From: Endomicrobium sp.
GTDB taxonomy: Bacteria; Elusimicrobiota; Endomicrobiia; Endomicrobiales; Endomicrobiaceae
Assembly: GCA_031260765.1 (NCBI GenBank)
Contig: JAISKX010000086.1
Span: 1 to 7,693 of the forward strand
Length of the DNA stretch: 7,693 bases
Reading direction: 5' to 3'
The notes under the pieces were generated by a model. That model made no database searches, had not been told where the DNA came from, and was given only the letters and a program-made list of their open reading frames with translations. Position numbers and translations under genes: made by a program. This document shows positions 1-6,282 of the stretch, one piece after another; position 1 is the stretch's first letter; each line of letters starts with the position of its first letter.

Positions 1-6
1 TTTTTT

Positions 7-29
7 GAGCCGCCCGAATTGGGCGTCTC
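7..29. repeat. GC-rich inverted repeat (short hairpin)
   Basis: GAG at 7-9 pairs with CTC at 27-29, and CGCCC at 11-15 pairs with GGGCG at 21-25, with one C/T mismatch between the two helices and a GAATT loop. A run of six T lies before the stem on the plus strand and no T run follows it on either strand, so it does not have the form of an intrinsic terminator. It may be the tail of a repeat or transcript lying upstream of the window. Confidence 0.45.
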
Positions 30-80
30 TACATCTGCTTGTAATCATCTCATAATGAGTATTATGTTAAGTTGATATAT

Positions 81-127
81 AAAATGGGGAAAAAGGGCTT
101 ATTAAAAAATGGGGGAAAAAGGGGGGG
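81..127. repeat. Purine-rich tract with four G-runs, imperfect direct repeat
   Basis: The plus strand is almost all purine here. It carries two imperfect copies of an A-rich stretch followed by TGGGG, five A and a G-run (81-97 and 105-127). The four G-runs lie at 86-89, 95-97, 111-115 and 121-127. It directly abuts the first copy of the larger repeat element and is probably part of the same repeat cluster. No gene is visible in it. Confidence 0.5.
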
Positions 128-128
128 T

Positions 129-310
129 AAAGCGGAAAACAAACAAAAGGCAAAAGACAAAAGGCAAACGGCAAACAACAAAAGGCAAAGGCGGCTTCGC
201 CCACCCCCCTTTCCCGCTGCGCGGGACTTCCCCCGCAAGGGAGGGCAGACAAAGACACATCTATTTCTCAATTGTAAATAAATCACAAATCAAAAATCGT
301 AGGGGCAGAC
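129..310 (+). repeat. Dispersed repeat element, direct copy 1
   Basis: This is a 182-bp element that recurs at 443-596. In order it holds an A-rich low-complexity stretch built from AAAGGCAAA-like units (about 136-190), a GGCG/CGCC hairpin (190-201), a CCCGC/GCGGG hairpin (213-225), a C-run/GCAA/G-run segment (230-245), a conserved AT-rich block containing CAATTGTAAATAAATCACAA, and a terminal GGGGCAGAC. Compared with copy 2 it has an expanded A-rich stretch, one extra A inside the G-run at 242, and a 7-bp insertion near 292. All reading frames through it give low-complexity or Pro/Arg-rich translations, so it is not taken as coding. It looks like a REP- or MITE-like intergenic repeat; no transposase is present. 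Confidence 0.85.
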
Positions 311-324
311 CCATGTGTCTGCCC
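303..324. repeat. GGGCAGAC/GTCTGCCC hairpin at end of repeat copy 1
   Basis: GGGCAGAC at 303-310 pairs perfectly with GTCTGCCC at 317-324 around a 6-nt loop. The GGGCAGAC octamer also occurs at 243-250, 536-543 and 589-596, so it marks boundaries inside the repeat element. No T tract follows on either strand, so a terminator is not the best reading. Confidence 0.65.
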
Positions 325-383
325 TAAAAACAAACAAGACAAAATCTATAAAAAATAAAACCCCAAATATCATAGTCGTTAAA

Positions 384-435
384 TCTGCCCCCCTTGCGGG
401 GGACGTCCTGACAGGGAAGGGGGGTGCGCGAAGCG
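384..435 (-). repeat. Inverted, diverged copy of the repeat core
   Basis: Positions 384-403 are an exact 20-base reverse complement of 523-542 in copy 2. The match continues, more diverged, through an AAGGGGGGTG block and a GCGAAGCG segment to about 435, mirroring the GGCTTCGCCCACCCCCCTTT part of the direct copies. The element therefore exists in both orientations within 300 bp. The stretch between copy 1 and this copy (325-383) is AT-rich and shows nothing else recognisable. Confidence 0.75.
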
Positions 436-442
436 TAATCGC

Positions 443-596
443 AAAGCGGCAAACAAACAAAAGGCAAACGACAAAAAGGCAAAGGCGGCTTCGCCCACCC
501 CCCTTTCCCGCTGCGCGGGACTTCCCCCGCAAGGGGGGCAGACAAAGACACAGCCATTTCTCAATTGTAAATAAATCACAAATCGTAGGGGCAGAC
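443..596 (+). repeat. Dispersed repeat element, direct copy 2
   Basis: This is the second direct copy of the 129-310 element, 154 bp long. The GC-rich core aligns at an offset of 294 bases (181 corresponds to 475), then 293 after the single-base indel in the G-run. It carries the same three small hairpins: GGCG/CGCC, CCCGC/GCGGG, and a CCCCC/GGGGG stem closed by GCAA at about 524-537. It also has the same AT-rich tail ending in GGGGCAGAC at 596. The A-rich head is shorter than in copy 1, as expected if slippage expands or contracts it. Confidence 0.85.
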
Positions 597-619
597 AACT
601 GACTTTATCCTTTTTTTTA

Positions 620-647
620 AAAAAGGTAGGGGGGGTAGGCGAAGGCT
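620..647 (-). repeat. Inverted fragment of the repeat core next to the promoter
   Basis: A G-rich block followed by TAGGCGAAGGC resembles, with mismatches, the reverse complement of the GGCTTCGCCCACCCCCC part of the repeat copies. It ends just before the -35 box of the downstream promoter, so the repeat cluster runs right up to the toxin-antitoxin promoter. A T8/A6 near-palindrome (609-626) lies at its left edge. Confidence 0.45.
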
Positions 648-648
648 C

Positions 649-677
649 TTGATAGCAATATACAAACTTTGTATAGT
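649..677 (+). promoter_or_regulatory. Sigma70-type promoter of the toxin-antitoxin operon
   Basis: A TTGATA -35 box (649-654) and a TATAGT -10 box (672-677) are separated by exactly 17 nt. Each box has one mismatch from consensus. Transcription would begin near 684, leaving a short leader of about 23 nt before the antitoxin start. No comparably good promoter was noticed between here and aroC, so this one may serve the entire tightly packed gene run. Confidence 0.75.
659..675. promoter_or_regulatory. Perfect 17-bp palindrome in the promoter, likely antitoxin operator
   Basis: TATACAAA (659-666), a central C (667) and TTTGTATA (668-675) form an unbroken palindrome with 8-bp arms. It fills the right half of the -35/-10 spacer and covers the first four bases of the -10 box. 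Ribbon-helix-helix antitoxins bind such palindromes as dimers of dimers and repress their own operon, so binding here would block RNA polymerase. The identity of the bound protein is inferred from position and family. Confidence 0.65.
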
Positions 678-706
678 ATGCCTTAGTGATTTAAGGGAGG
701 GGAATT

Positions 707-946
707 ATGTCAATATCTACGGTCAATATATCTTTTAATGCGGATTTATTGTTGCAAATTGACGAAATTGCGCAGAAAGAAGCCAGAACTCGTTCCGAAT
801 TGATAAGAGAAGCGTCCAGAATGTATATTGAACGCAAACAAAAATGGCAGAGCATTTTTGCCTATGGGCAAAGCGCCGCTTTAAAAAACAATGTTTCTCA
901 TGAAGACATTATGTCTGAAATCAAAAATTATAGGGCTGGCAAATGA
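707..946 (+). CDS. Ribbon-helix-helix (CopG-like) antitoxin
   Basis: This 79-residue protein begins with a short strand of alternating residues (STVNISFNADLL, about 4-15), followed by a helix containing QIDEIAQKEA and a second helix starting TRSELIREA (about 28-43). This is the usual strand-helix-helix layout of MetJ/Arc/CopG DNA-binding antitoxins. The remaining roughly 36 residues are charged and probably wrap around the toxin. The ATG at 707 is preceded by a strong ribosome site (GGAGG at 696-700, 6 nt spacing). Its last codons overlap the toxin ATG by 4 bp (ATGA), typical of translational coupling. Expected roles are neutralising the PIN toxin and repressing the promoter through the 659-675 palindrome. 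Family and role are well supported by context; the exact antitoxin subfamily is not determined. Confidence 0.87.
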   Translation: MSISTVNISFNADLLLQIDEIAQKEARTRSELIREASRMYIERKQKWQSIFAYGQSAALKNNVSHEDIMSEIKNYRAGK

Positions 947-1353
947 GAGTGGTTTTTGATACAAATATCTTTATTTCTGCATTTTATTTTGGAGGCAATC
1001 CAAAAATTGTTCTTGATATGGTTACAGCAGGAATTGATGAATTGTTTATTTCAAAGGAAATCACTGATGAGATTTTGTCTGTAATGACTCGTCCAAAATT
1101 TAATACTGATATAAAATATGTTGAATATTTCATAAAATCCATTGAAGAAATATCTGAAAGCGTAATGACAAATGGGACAATAGCAGGCAGCAGGGACAGC
1201 GATGACAATAAGATATTGGAATGCGCGCTGTTTGCGAAAGCAGACTATATAATAACTGGGGACGACGATTTATTGAGTTTGAAGTCTTTTAAAAATGTGT
1301 CTATCGTATCTCCCAATGAATATATAGAAAAAATCTCAAAAAGAGGGCTTTAA
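943..1353 (+). CDS. PIN-domain toxin (putative endoribonuclease, COG1569-like)
   Basis: This 136-residue PIN domain has its acidic site visible: D6 in the FDTN opening, a glutamate at E43 in ITDEILSVM, D87/D88 in the RDSDDNKILECA motif, and D107 in TGDDDLL. Such proteins use these residues to bind Mg2+/Mn2+ and cut RNA, often tRNA or mRNA; the target here is unknown. The order (antitoxin first, ATGA overlap) and the size are those of a type II toxin-antitoxin pair. The best match in pattern is the PIN-family putative toxin component group that ends in an ADYIITGD-DLL-L motif. A modest ribosome site (AGGG at 932-935) lies inside the antitoxin gene. The frame is intact and all catalytic residues are present, so it is probably active. 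Its stop codon is immediately followed by the ATG of the protease gene. Confidence 0.9.
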   Translation: MRVVFDTNIFISAFYFGGNPKIVLDMVTAGIDELFISKEITDEILSVMTRPKFNTDIKYVEYFIKSIEEISESVMTNGTIAGSRDSDDNKILECALFAKADYIITGDDDLLSLKSFKNVSIVSPNEYIEKISKRGL

Positions 1354-3003
1354 ATGCGGAAATGGAAGATGTTTTTTAAGAATAATTGGGTTTGGATTGC
1401 GCTTATAGGCGGCGGGATTTTGTTGGTGTTTTTTACCATTTTCGGGCTTAGCAAATTGGAGTCTTTTTATAGGAATATGACTTTGGCTACTATGCCTATG
1501 CAATTTCTTATGGTGGCTGCTAATGCTCTTATTTTTGTGTTCTTTTATATGTATTTCTTTATGAGGCGCGGCTTTGGACATCTTAAGAAAAGCAAGATAA
1601 AAAGCGAGGATATTAAAGTTCATTTTAGCGATGTGATAGGGCTTGAATCGGCTAAAAAAGAAGCTTTGGAAGTAGTCCAACTCATAAAGGATAGAAAACA
1701 AGTGCAGAAAATCGGAGGGAAAATTATCAAAGGCATTTTGCTTATGGGACCTCCGGGCTGCGGGAAAACCCTTCTTGCAAAGGCGATTGCCACAGAGTGC
1801 GGCATACCTTTTATATATATGGCAGGCAGCGAATTTGTAGAGGTTTTTGTGGGAGTGGGCGCAAGCAGGGTGAGAAATCTTTTTAAAAAAGCGCGCGAAT
1901 ATGCCTATGCCGAAGGCGCTTGTATTGTTTTTATAGATGAAATTGAAGTGATTGGCAGAGGAAGGACTTTTTCCTATATGGGCGGAGGCGAGGAAACCAA
2001 TAGCACGCAAAATCAGCTTCTTGTTGAAATGGACGGGCTTGACAGCAGAAAAAGCAATATCATAGTGATTGCCGCCACCAATGCCAATGAAGAGGTTTTA
2101 GATAAAGCTCTTGTGCGTCCCGGCAGATTTGACAGAAAAATCAATATATATTTCCCAACTTTAAAAGAGAGAGAGAAACTTTTTGAGTTTTATCTTAAAA
2201 AAGTCAAATATGCGCCGTCCGTTAAAATAGACAGGCTTGCAAGAAAGGCTGTTTATAAGTCGCCGGCAGATATAGAAAACATAATACAAGAGGCTGCTCT
2301 AATAGCGGCAAGAAAGAAAAAAGAATTGATAGATATAGACGATTTGTCCGAAAGCATGGACAGAATAGATTTGGGTTTGGAAACTCATCTTGAAATGACG
2401 CCAAAAGAGTTGGAACAAACGGCATATCACGAGGCGGGGCATGCAGTGTGCATATATATGCTGCATCCTACAAATGATGTTTTTAAAATCACTGTAAAAT
2501 CCCATAAAAATTCTCTTGGTCTTGTGGCATATCATCCCAAAGAAGAGCTTTTTAGCCACAATAGGGAGAAATTGCTTGCCGATATTGAAGTGTCTCTTTC
2601 CGGTTATATTGCGGAAAAAATTAAATACAATACCACCACAAACGGCGTGGCTGAGGATTTTAAAAACGCTATGCGCATAGCCAATTCTATGGCATGGCAA
2701 TTGGGTATGGGCAAAAGCGGGTTAGTGGGCGATTTTTCTGTAATTCCAAAAGATGAAATATCTTCAAAATTGAAAGAGAAATTAAATAATGAAACCATAG
2801 AGATTATGAATCGCTGCCTTAAAAAAGTGGAAAAGTTTTTGGCAGGCAATTGGGATTGCGTCCATGCCGTCGCTCAAAAGTTGATAGTTCAAAAGGAATT
2901 GGATTTTGACGATTTGGAAGAAATAATACATGGTTTAGGCAAAAGAAAACCAGAAATCAAAGAAATTACGGAACACAATAAATATAAGCCTGTCAAAAAA
3001 TAG
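1354..3003 (+). CDS. ftsH: FtsH-like membrane AAA+ zinc metalloprotease (short form)
   Basis: This 549-residue protein is an ATP-driven membrane protease of peptidase family M41, acting on the cytoplasmic face of the inner membrane. It has two membrane segments (about 13-31 and 47-69), then an AAA+ module with Walker A GPPGCGKT (132-139), pore loop FVG (165-167), Walker B with D195/E196, and second-region-of-homology arginines R255 and R258. The protease domain carries HEAGH at 359-363 and a matching third zinc ligand, D435 (the position in classical FtsH where ND occurs; here ED). It is shorter than typical FtsH (about 610-650) mainly because only about 15 residues lie between the membrane segments, so the usual periplasmic domain is missing. 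The ATG directly follows the toxin stop; GAGGG at 1343-1347 serves as ribosome site. It could be a paralogue beside a canonical ftsH elsewhere, so the symbol marks the family. Confidence 0.92.
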   Translation: MRKWKMFFKNNWVWIALIGGGILLVFFTIFGLSKLESFYRNMTLATMPMQFLMVAANALIFVFFYMYFFMRRGFGHLKKSKIKSEDIKVHFSDVIGLESAKKEALEVVQLIKDRKQVQKIGGKIIKGILLMGPPGCGKTLLAKAIATECGIPFIYMAGSEFVEVFVGVGASRVRNLFKKAREYAYAEGACIVFIDEIEVIGRGRTFSYMGGGEETNSTQNQLLVEMDGLDSRKSNIIVIAATNANEEVLDKALVRPGRFDRKINIYFPTLKEREKLFEFYLKKVKYAPSVKIDRLARKAVYKSPADIENIIQEAALIAARKKKELIDIDDLSESMDRIDLGLETHLEMTPKELEQTAYHEAGHAVCIYMLHPTNDVFKITVKSHKNSLGLVAYHPKEELFSHNREKLLADIEVSLSGYIAEKIKYNTTTNGVAEDFKNAMRIANSMAWQLGMGKSGLVGDFSVIPKDEISSKLKEKLNNETIEIMNRCLKKVEKFLAGNWDCVHAVAQKLIVQKELDFDDLEEIIHGLGKRKPEIKEITEHNKYKPVKK

Positions 3004-3013
3004 GGCACAAAAA

Positions 3014-3018
3014 AGGAG
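3014..3018 (+). promoter_or_regulatory. Ribosome binding site that fixes the autotransporter start
   Basis: AGGAG at 3014-3018 touches a possible TTG start at 3019 and so cannot serve it. The ATG at 3025 lies 6 nt downstream, the correct spacing, and gives a signal peptide beginning MRRFKK. The start is therefore placed at 3025. Confidence 0.8.
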
Positions 3019-3024
3019 TTGCAA

Positions 3025-6000
3025 ATGCGCCGCTTTAAAAAAATGTTTTATGAAAAAATTTTGATTGTTATCTGCGTCTTGTTTTTCTGCGCGACGGTAA
3101 AAACCGTTTCAGCCGCAGATTTTAATGATTTTATAAACGCTGTAGCTATAAACAATTTTGATATTTCTTCTTCGTCTTATGATAATCCTTTGATTTGGAC
3201 TTCGCTTTCTCATTTTGCCGTTTTTGCAAATAGCGGGACAATAAGGGGCGCTTCGGGGGAAGATTTATGGGTATTAAACGGCAGCAATACATATATCGGT
3301 TTTGACTTGTTTGATTCTTCTTTTGACCATAAGGAAATCCATTTTATAGGAAATATAGATTTTTCCGAATTTGACGCCGCAATTGACGGGCGGCTTTCAG
3401 AAATTACTTTTGACGGCGAAAAAATCAATTTTTCAAGCAATGCTACCGCCATTGTTATTGGATTTTCAACGCTCTCATTTAAAGGCGGGATGGTCAGCTT
3501 TGCAAATAGCACAAATTCCGCTATTGACGCCCGCTCATCGTCATTATCATTTAACAATCAAATGACAAAATTCATAAACAATTTTGGAGAAAGAGGGGGA
3601 GCGGTTTTTGTCAATGCTTCTACACTGTCTTTTAATGGTTCAACAGTGCATTTCGCAAAAAACAGTTCAAACGGCGAAGGGGGCGCGTTTTATATCTCTG
3701 ATTCAATAGTGGATTTTAAAGGTTTGGACATAAACTTTACAAGCAATACGGCTTTTGGGATTGACAGCAGCGGAGGCGCGATTCATTTTTCTAATTCGCA
3801 ATACGGCAAATTGACTTTATCAAATCCTATATTTGCCTATAATTCGGCTCAGCTTCAAGGCGGAGCATTGCTCATTCAAGGCGGCGGCAATATTAGCCGT
3901 CCTTCTGTTGCCGAGATAATAGCAGACAGCCGCGATATTGTTTTTATAGGAAATAAAGCCAATGGCAAGCCCAATGATATTCATTTTTACGGAAACGGCG
4001 AAGTGGATTTTATCGTTTCAAGCGGACGCAAAATAGAAATGGACGGCGGCATTACGGCAAGAACAGCCGACAATAAAATAAAAAAGTCAGGCGCAGGCAA
4101 TTTATATCTTAAAGCAGGCTCTTCCATTTCTTTTAGCGGCGTGTTTGATATTGACGCAGGCGGCGTGTTTTTTGCCACAAAAGCTTTTATCAATACTCTA
4201 AATATCAATAGCGGCGCAATACTTGGTTTGAGCGCGGATTTTAGCGGCAATTTAAGCAGCGTTTTGTATTTGAGCAGCATCACAATAAATTCTGTAAGCA
4301 AATTGATAGTGGAAACAATAAATCCCTCTTCAATAGTGAACAGTTCCGCAGCTTTTATATATGTCAGAAATTCTGTTGCTCCTTCTCTTTTTGACGAGGT
4401 TGTAGATAATGACGGTTACTCCTATAGTTTTAATTGGCAGGCGGGAGCTGGTTCCTATGATTGGATAGGCTATTTGACTTATACCGCAACATTTACTTGG
4501 AATGATTTTGTCGGAAAATATCAACAAGCGGCTGTATATGACAAGATTTTGTCGCTCAGACAAAATTTGACGGCAAGCAATTTATATCAAAATCCATTTG
4601 CCGCTCCGACAGATAATGATTGGACAATTGACGGTAAGGGGCATAGTTTGGATGCAAACAATTATACGGGTTTAGGTTTTATTTTAAACAATTCATCAAT
4701 GACTTTTAGAGATATAAGTTTTACAAGATTTGATTTGGCGGCGGACGGAGCTTTGATGAATATAAGCGGCGGGGCTTCAATTACAATAGAAGCGCGGGAT
4801 TATGATGTTTTCTTTACGAACAATGCCGACGGCGCCGTTTATTTGACAGGGTCGGCAGAACTTAAATTAAAGACGGCTGACGCAAAAAAAATAGAGATGG
4901 ACAGCGGGATAAAAGGCGCCGCAGGAACTTCTATAAAGAAAGTTGAAAACGGAGATTTGATTTTTGCACAAAATGCCATTATAAATTTTGACGGCGCTTT
5001 TAATATTGAAAACGGCAAAGTGTTTGTAAAGTCGGGCGGCAATGGGCGGACTGTTAAATTTGGGACATTGACTATTGCAAATTCAGCTTTATATTCAACG
5101 ACAAATTCTTTTCAAGACAATACTCAAACCTCAGATACAAATATTGACGGGATTTTGTCCATAGACGCGTCTAATATTTGGGCTGATACAATAAGCGCAA
5201 ACAATATATTTTTAAGTTCAACAAGCAGGCTGTATGTGAACAATCTGGGTTTGCAAAATAAACAGCCCATAGCGATAATGATTGCAAATATAGGCGGCGG
5301 CGGAAATTTCGGCGGCATTATAGGCAGCGATAATGGCAATTATCGTTTTGATTGGCGTTTTGAAAACAATGTTTATAGAGGATATTTAACGCTCAACACA
5401 ACTCCTGAGAGTTTCAAGTCAATGACGGCAAACGCTCTATCTCTTGCGGCAAAACCGAGCAATGTTGACGATTTGTATAGCAGAGTGCAATTGAGAATAG
5501 ATGAAACGGACAGCGTTTGGGCAGGTTTTTACGGCGCGGGAAAAAGCATAGACGATTTTAGTTCAAACGGTTTTGGCGTGATATTGGGCGCCGACTTCTA
5601 TAATAGTCAAGATTATATGGGCGGGATTTTCTTAAAATACGGAATCAAAAATATAAAGGAAAATGACAATAAAGGCGATATAACAGAAACTGAAATCGGC
5701 TTATACGGCGGGGCTTTGGAAGTATATGATGAAAGATTTAATGTGAGAGGCAATCTCTCAATGAGCTTTCAAGGATATGTTTTGCAAGGAGAAAAGGATT
5801 TGGAATTTAACGGAAACAGCATCAGGGGCGGTTTTGAAATTGAATATATTGAGCCTTTATTTGATTTTGCCGATATAAAGCCTTTTATAGGGTTTCAAGG
5901 CGCTTATGCTTCAAATGATGCGATAAAAGACGACTTTATAAAAGTTGATGCGGACAATCTTTTCCGCGCAGAGACCAGATTGGGATTGAGTTTAAACGGC

Positions 6001-6270
6001 GAATTGGGCGAGGACAATAAGATAATTTGGTATGGCAGATTATACGGCATAGTTCCATTTGTCGGCAGACAAGCTGAATATAAAATCAAAGACGAAAACG
6101 GAGAAAGCGAGATAATAAGCGCAAAAGAGTCTGCATTACAGGGCGCAATCGCGCTTGGCGGCGAATATACGCTAAGTCCTACCATATCCATTTTTGCAAA
6201 TGTCCGCGCAGATTTCGGCGGCGGTTTTGGATATTTCACAAGCGCAGGCGCAAAATTCAAATTTTATTAA
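3025..6270 (+). CDS. Autotransporter with Pmp-like repeats and outer-membrane beta-barrel
   Basis: This 1081-residue predicted type V secreted surface protein has a signal peptide covering residues 1-30 (MRRFKK, hydrophobic core, cleavage after VSA). The rest contains no cysteine. The first passenger module holds chlamydial Pmp-like repeats: FINN (183), FAKN (210), FTSN (238), FAYN (270) and FIGN (307), the first four each followed by GGA (191, 219, 250, 279). A second module (about 490-792) repeats the plan of the first and shares KIEMD and GYLT landmarks. A linker (about 796-826) leads to a barrel (about 828-1081) starting VWAGFYG and ending in alternating polar/hydrophobic residues with C-terminal KFKFY. 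This matches the roughly 250-280 residues of autotransporter barrels. The passenger probably forms a beta-helix exposed on the cell; whether it is adhesive, cleaved or antigenically variable cannot be read from the sequence. It lies 21 nt after the protease gene and 12 nt before aroC. Confidence 0.85.
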   Translation: MRRFKKMFYEKILIVICVLFFCATVKTVSAADFNDFINAVAINNFDISSSSYDNPLIWTSLSHFAVFANSGTIRGASGEDLWVLNGSNTYIGFDLFDSSFDHKEIHFIGNIDFSEFDAAIDGRLSEITFDGEKINFSSNATAIVIGFSTLSFKGGMVSFANSTNSAIDARSSSLSFNNQMTKFINNFGERGGAVFVNASTLSFNGSTVHFAKNSSNGEGGAFYISDSIVDFKGLDINFTSNTAFGIDSSGGAIHFSNSQYGKLTLSNPIFAYNSAQLQGGALLIQGGGNISRPSVAEIIADSRDIVFIGNKANGKPNDIHFYGNGEVDFIVSSGRKIEMDGGITARTADNKIKKSGAGNLYLKAGSSISFSGVFDIDAGGVFFATKAFINTLNINSGAILGLSADFSGNLSSVLYLSSITINSVSKLIVETINPSSIVNSSAAFIYVRNSVAPSLFDEVVDNDGYSYSFNWQAGAGSYDWIGYLTYTATFTWNDFVGKYQQAAVYDKILSLRQNLTASNLYQNPFAAPTDNDWTIDGKGHSLDANNYTGLGFILNNSSMTFRDISFTRFDLAADGALMNISGGASITIEARDYDVFFTNNADGAVYLTGSAELKLKTADAKKIEMDSGIKGAAGTSIKKVENGDLIFAQNAIINFDGAFNIENGKVFVKSGGNGRTVKFGTLTIANSALYSTTNSFQDNTQTSDTNIDGILSIDASNIWADTISANNIFLSSTSRLYVNNLGLQNKQPIAIMIANIGGGGNFGGIIGSDNGNYRFDWRFENNVYRGYLTLNTTPESFKSMTANALSLAAKPSNVDDLYSRVQLRIDETDSVWAGFYGAGKSIDDFSSNGFGVILGADFYNSQDYMGGIFLKYGIKNIKENDNKGDITETEIGLYGGALEVYDERFNVRGNLSMSFQGYVLQGEKDLEFNGNSIRGGFEIEYIEPLFDFADIKPFIGFQGAYASNDAIKDDFIKVDADNLFRAETRLGLSLNGELGEDNKIIWYGRLYGIVPFVGRQAEYKIKDENGESEIISAKESALQGAIALGGEYTLSPTISIFANVRADFGGGFGYFTSAGAKFKFY
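3121..4488 (+). repeat. Autotransporter passenger module 1 (long copy)
   Basis: Within the autotransporter, residues about 33-488 begin with FNDF and end with a GYLTY segment (GYLT at 482). Between them lie a W-x(n)-G-x(n)-L...GF opening, the five FxxN repeats, then a KIEMD-GGI block at residue 336, an IKKSGAGNLYL strand and an F-D-I-D-A-G-G strand. The same landmarks appear in the same order in module 2, so this is a duplicated unit with a Pmp-like insertion. The boundaries are approximate. Confidence 0.6.
4492..5400 (+). repeat. Autotransporter passenger module 2 (short copy)
   Basis: Residues about 490-792 repeat module 1 without its run of FxxN/GGA units. WNDF matches FNDF at the start, WTIDGKGHSLD with GLGF matches the opening, KIEMDSGI (lysine codon at 4888) matches KIEMDGGI (4030), KKVENGDLIF matches KKSGAGNLYL, and RGYLTL at 785-790 matches the IGYLTY end at 481-486. 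At the DNA level the copies are well diverged, so the duplication is old. Confidence 0.6.
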
Positions 6271-6282
6271 GGAGATTATTAA

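Noticed and set aside
7..29. Intrinsic terminator at the window start
   Set aside because: The T run is on the wrong side of the stem for the plus strand, and the minus strand would end in A instead of T.
39..65. Promoter TTGTAA/TATTAT in the first 70 bases
   Set aside because: The spacer is 15 nt, the boxes are weak and no gene follows.
129..596. Possible CRISPR array
   Set aside because: There are only two direct copies of about 150-180 bp with an inverted copy between them, and no short regular repeat-spacer pattern.
62..602. Several overlapping 60-100 residue open frames on both strands within the repeat region
   Set aside because: They follow the repeat copies and encode the same Pro/Arg/Gly- or Lys/Gln-rich low-complexity peptides in several frames, with no convincing ribosome sites.
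1336..2010. 224-residue open frame antisense to the protease gene
   Set aside because: It lies opposite a strongly conserved FtsH coding region, its His/Lys/Phe-rich translation has no recognisable domain, and it overlaps the toxin end.
3019..3024. TTG at 3019 as start of the autotransporter
   Set aside because: It touches the AGGAG ribosome site with no spacing; the ATG at 3025 has a 6-nt spacing.
3073..3093. Lipoprotein signal around C22 of the autotransporter
   Set aside because: The residues before the cysteine are F-F, which do not fit a lipobox; a normal signal peptidase I site (VSA) follows.
5904..6260. 118-residue minus-strand open frame inside the autotransporter barrel
   Set aside because: It is a shadow of the barrel coding sequence, Pro/Ser-rich, without a domain or ribosome site.
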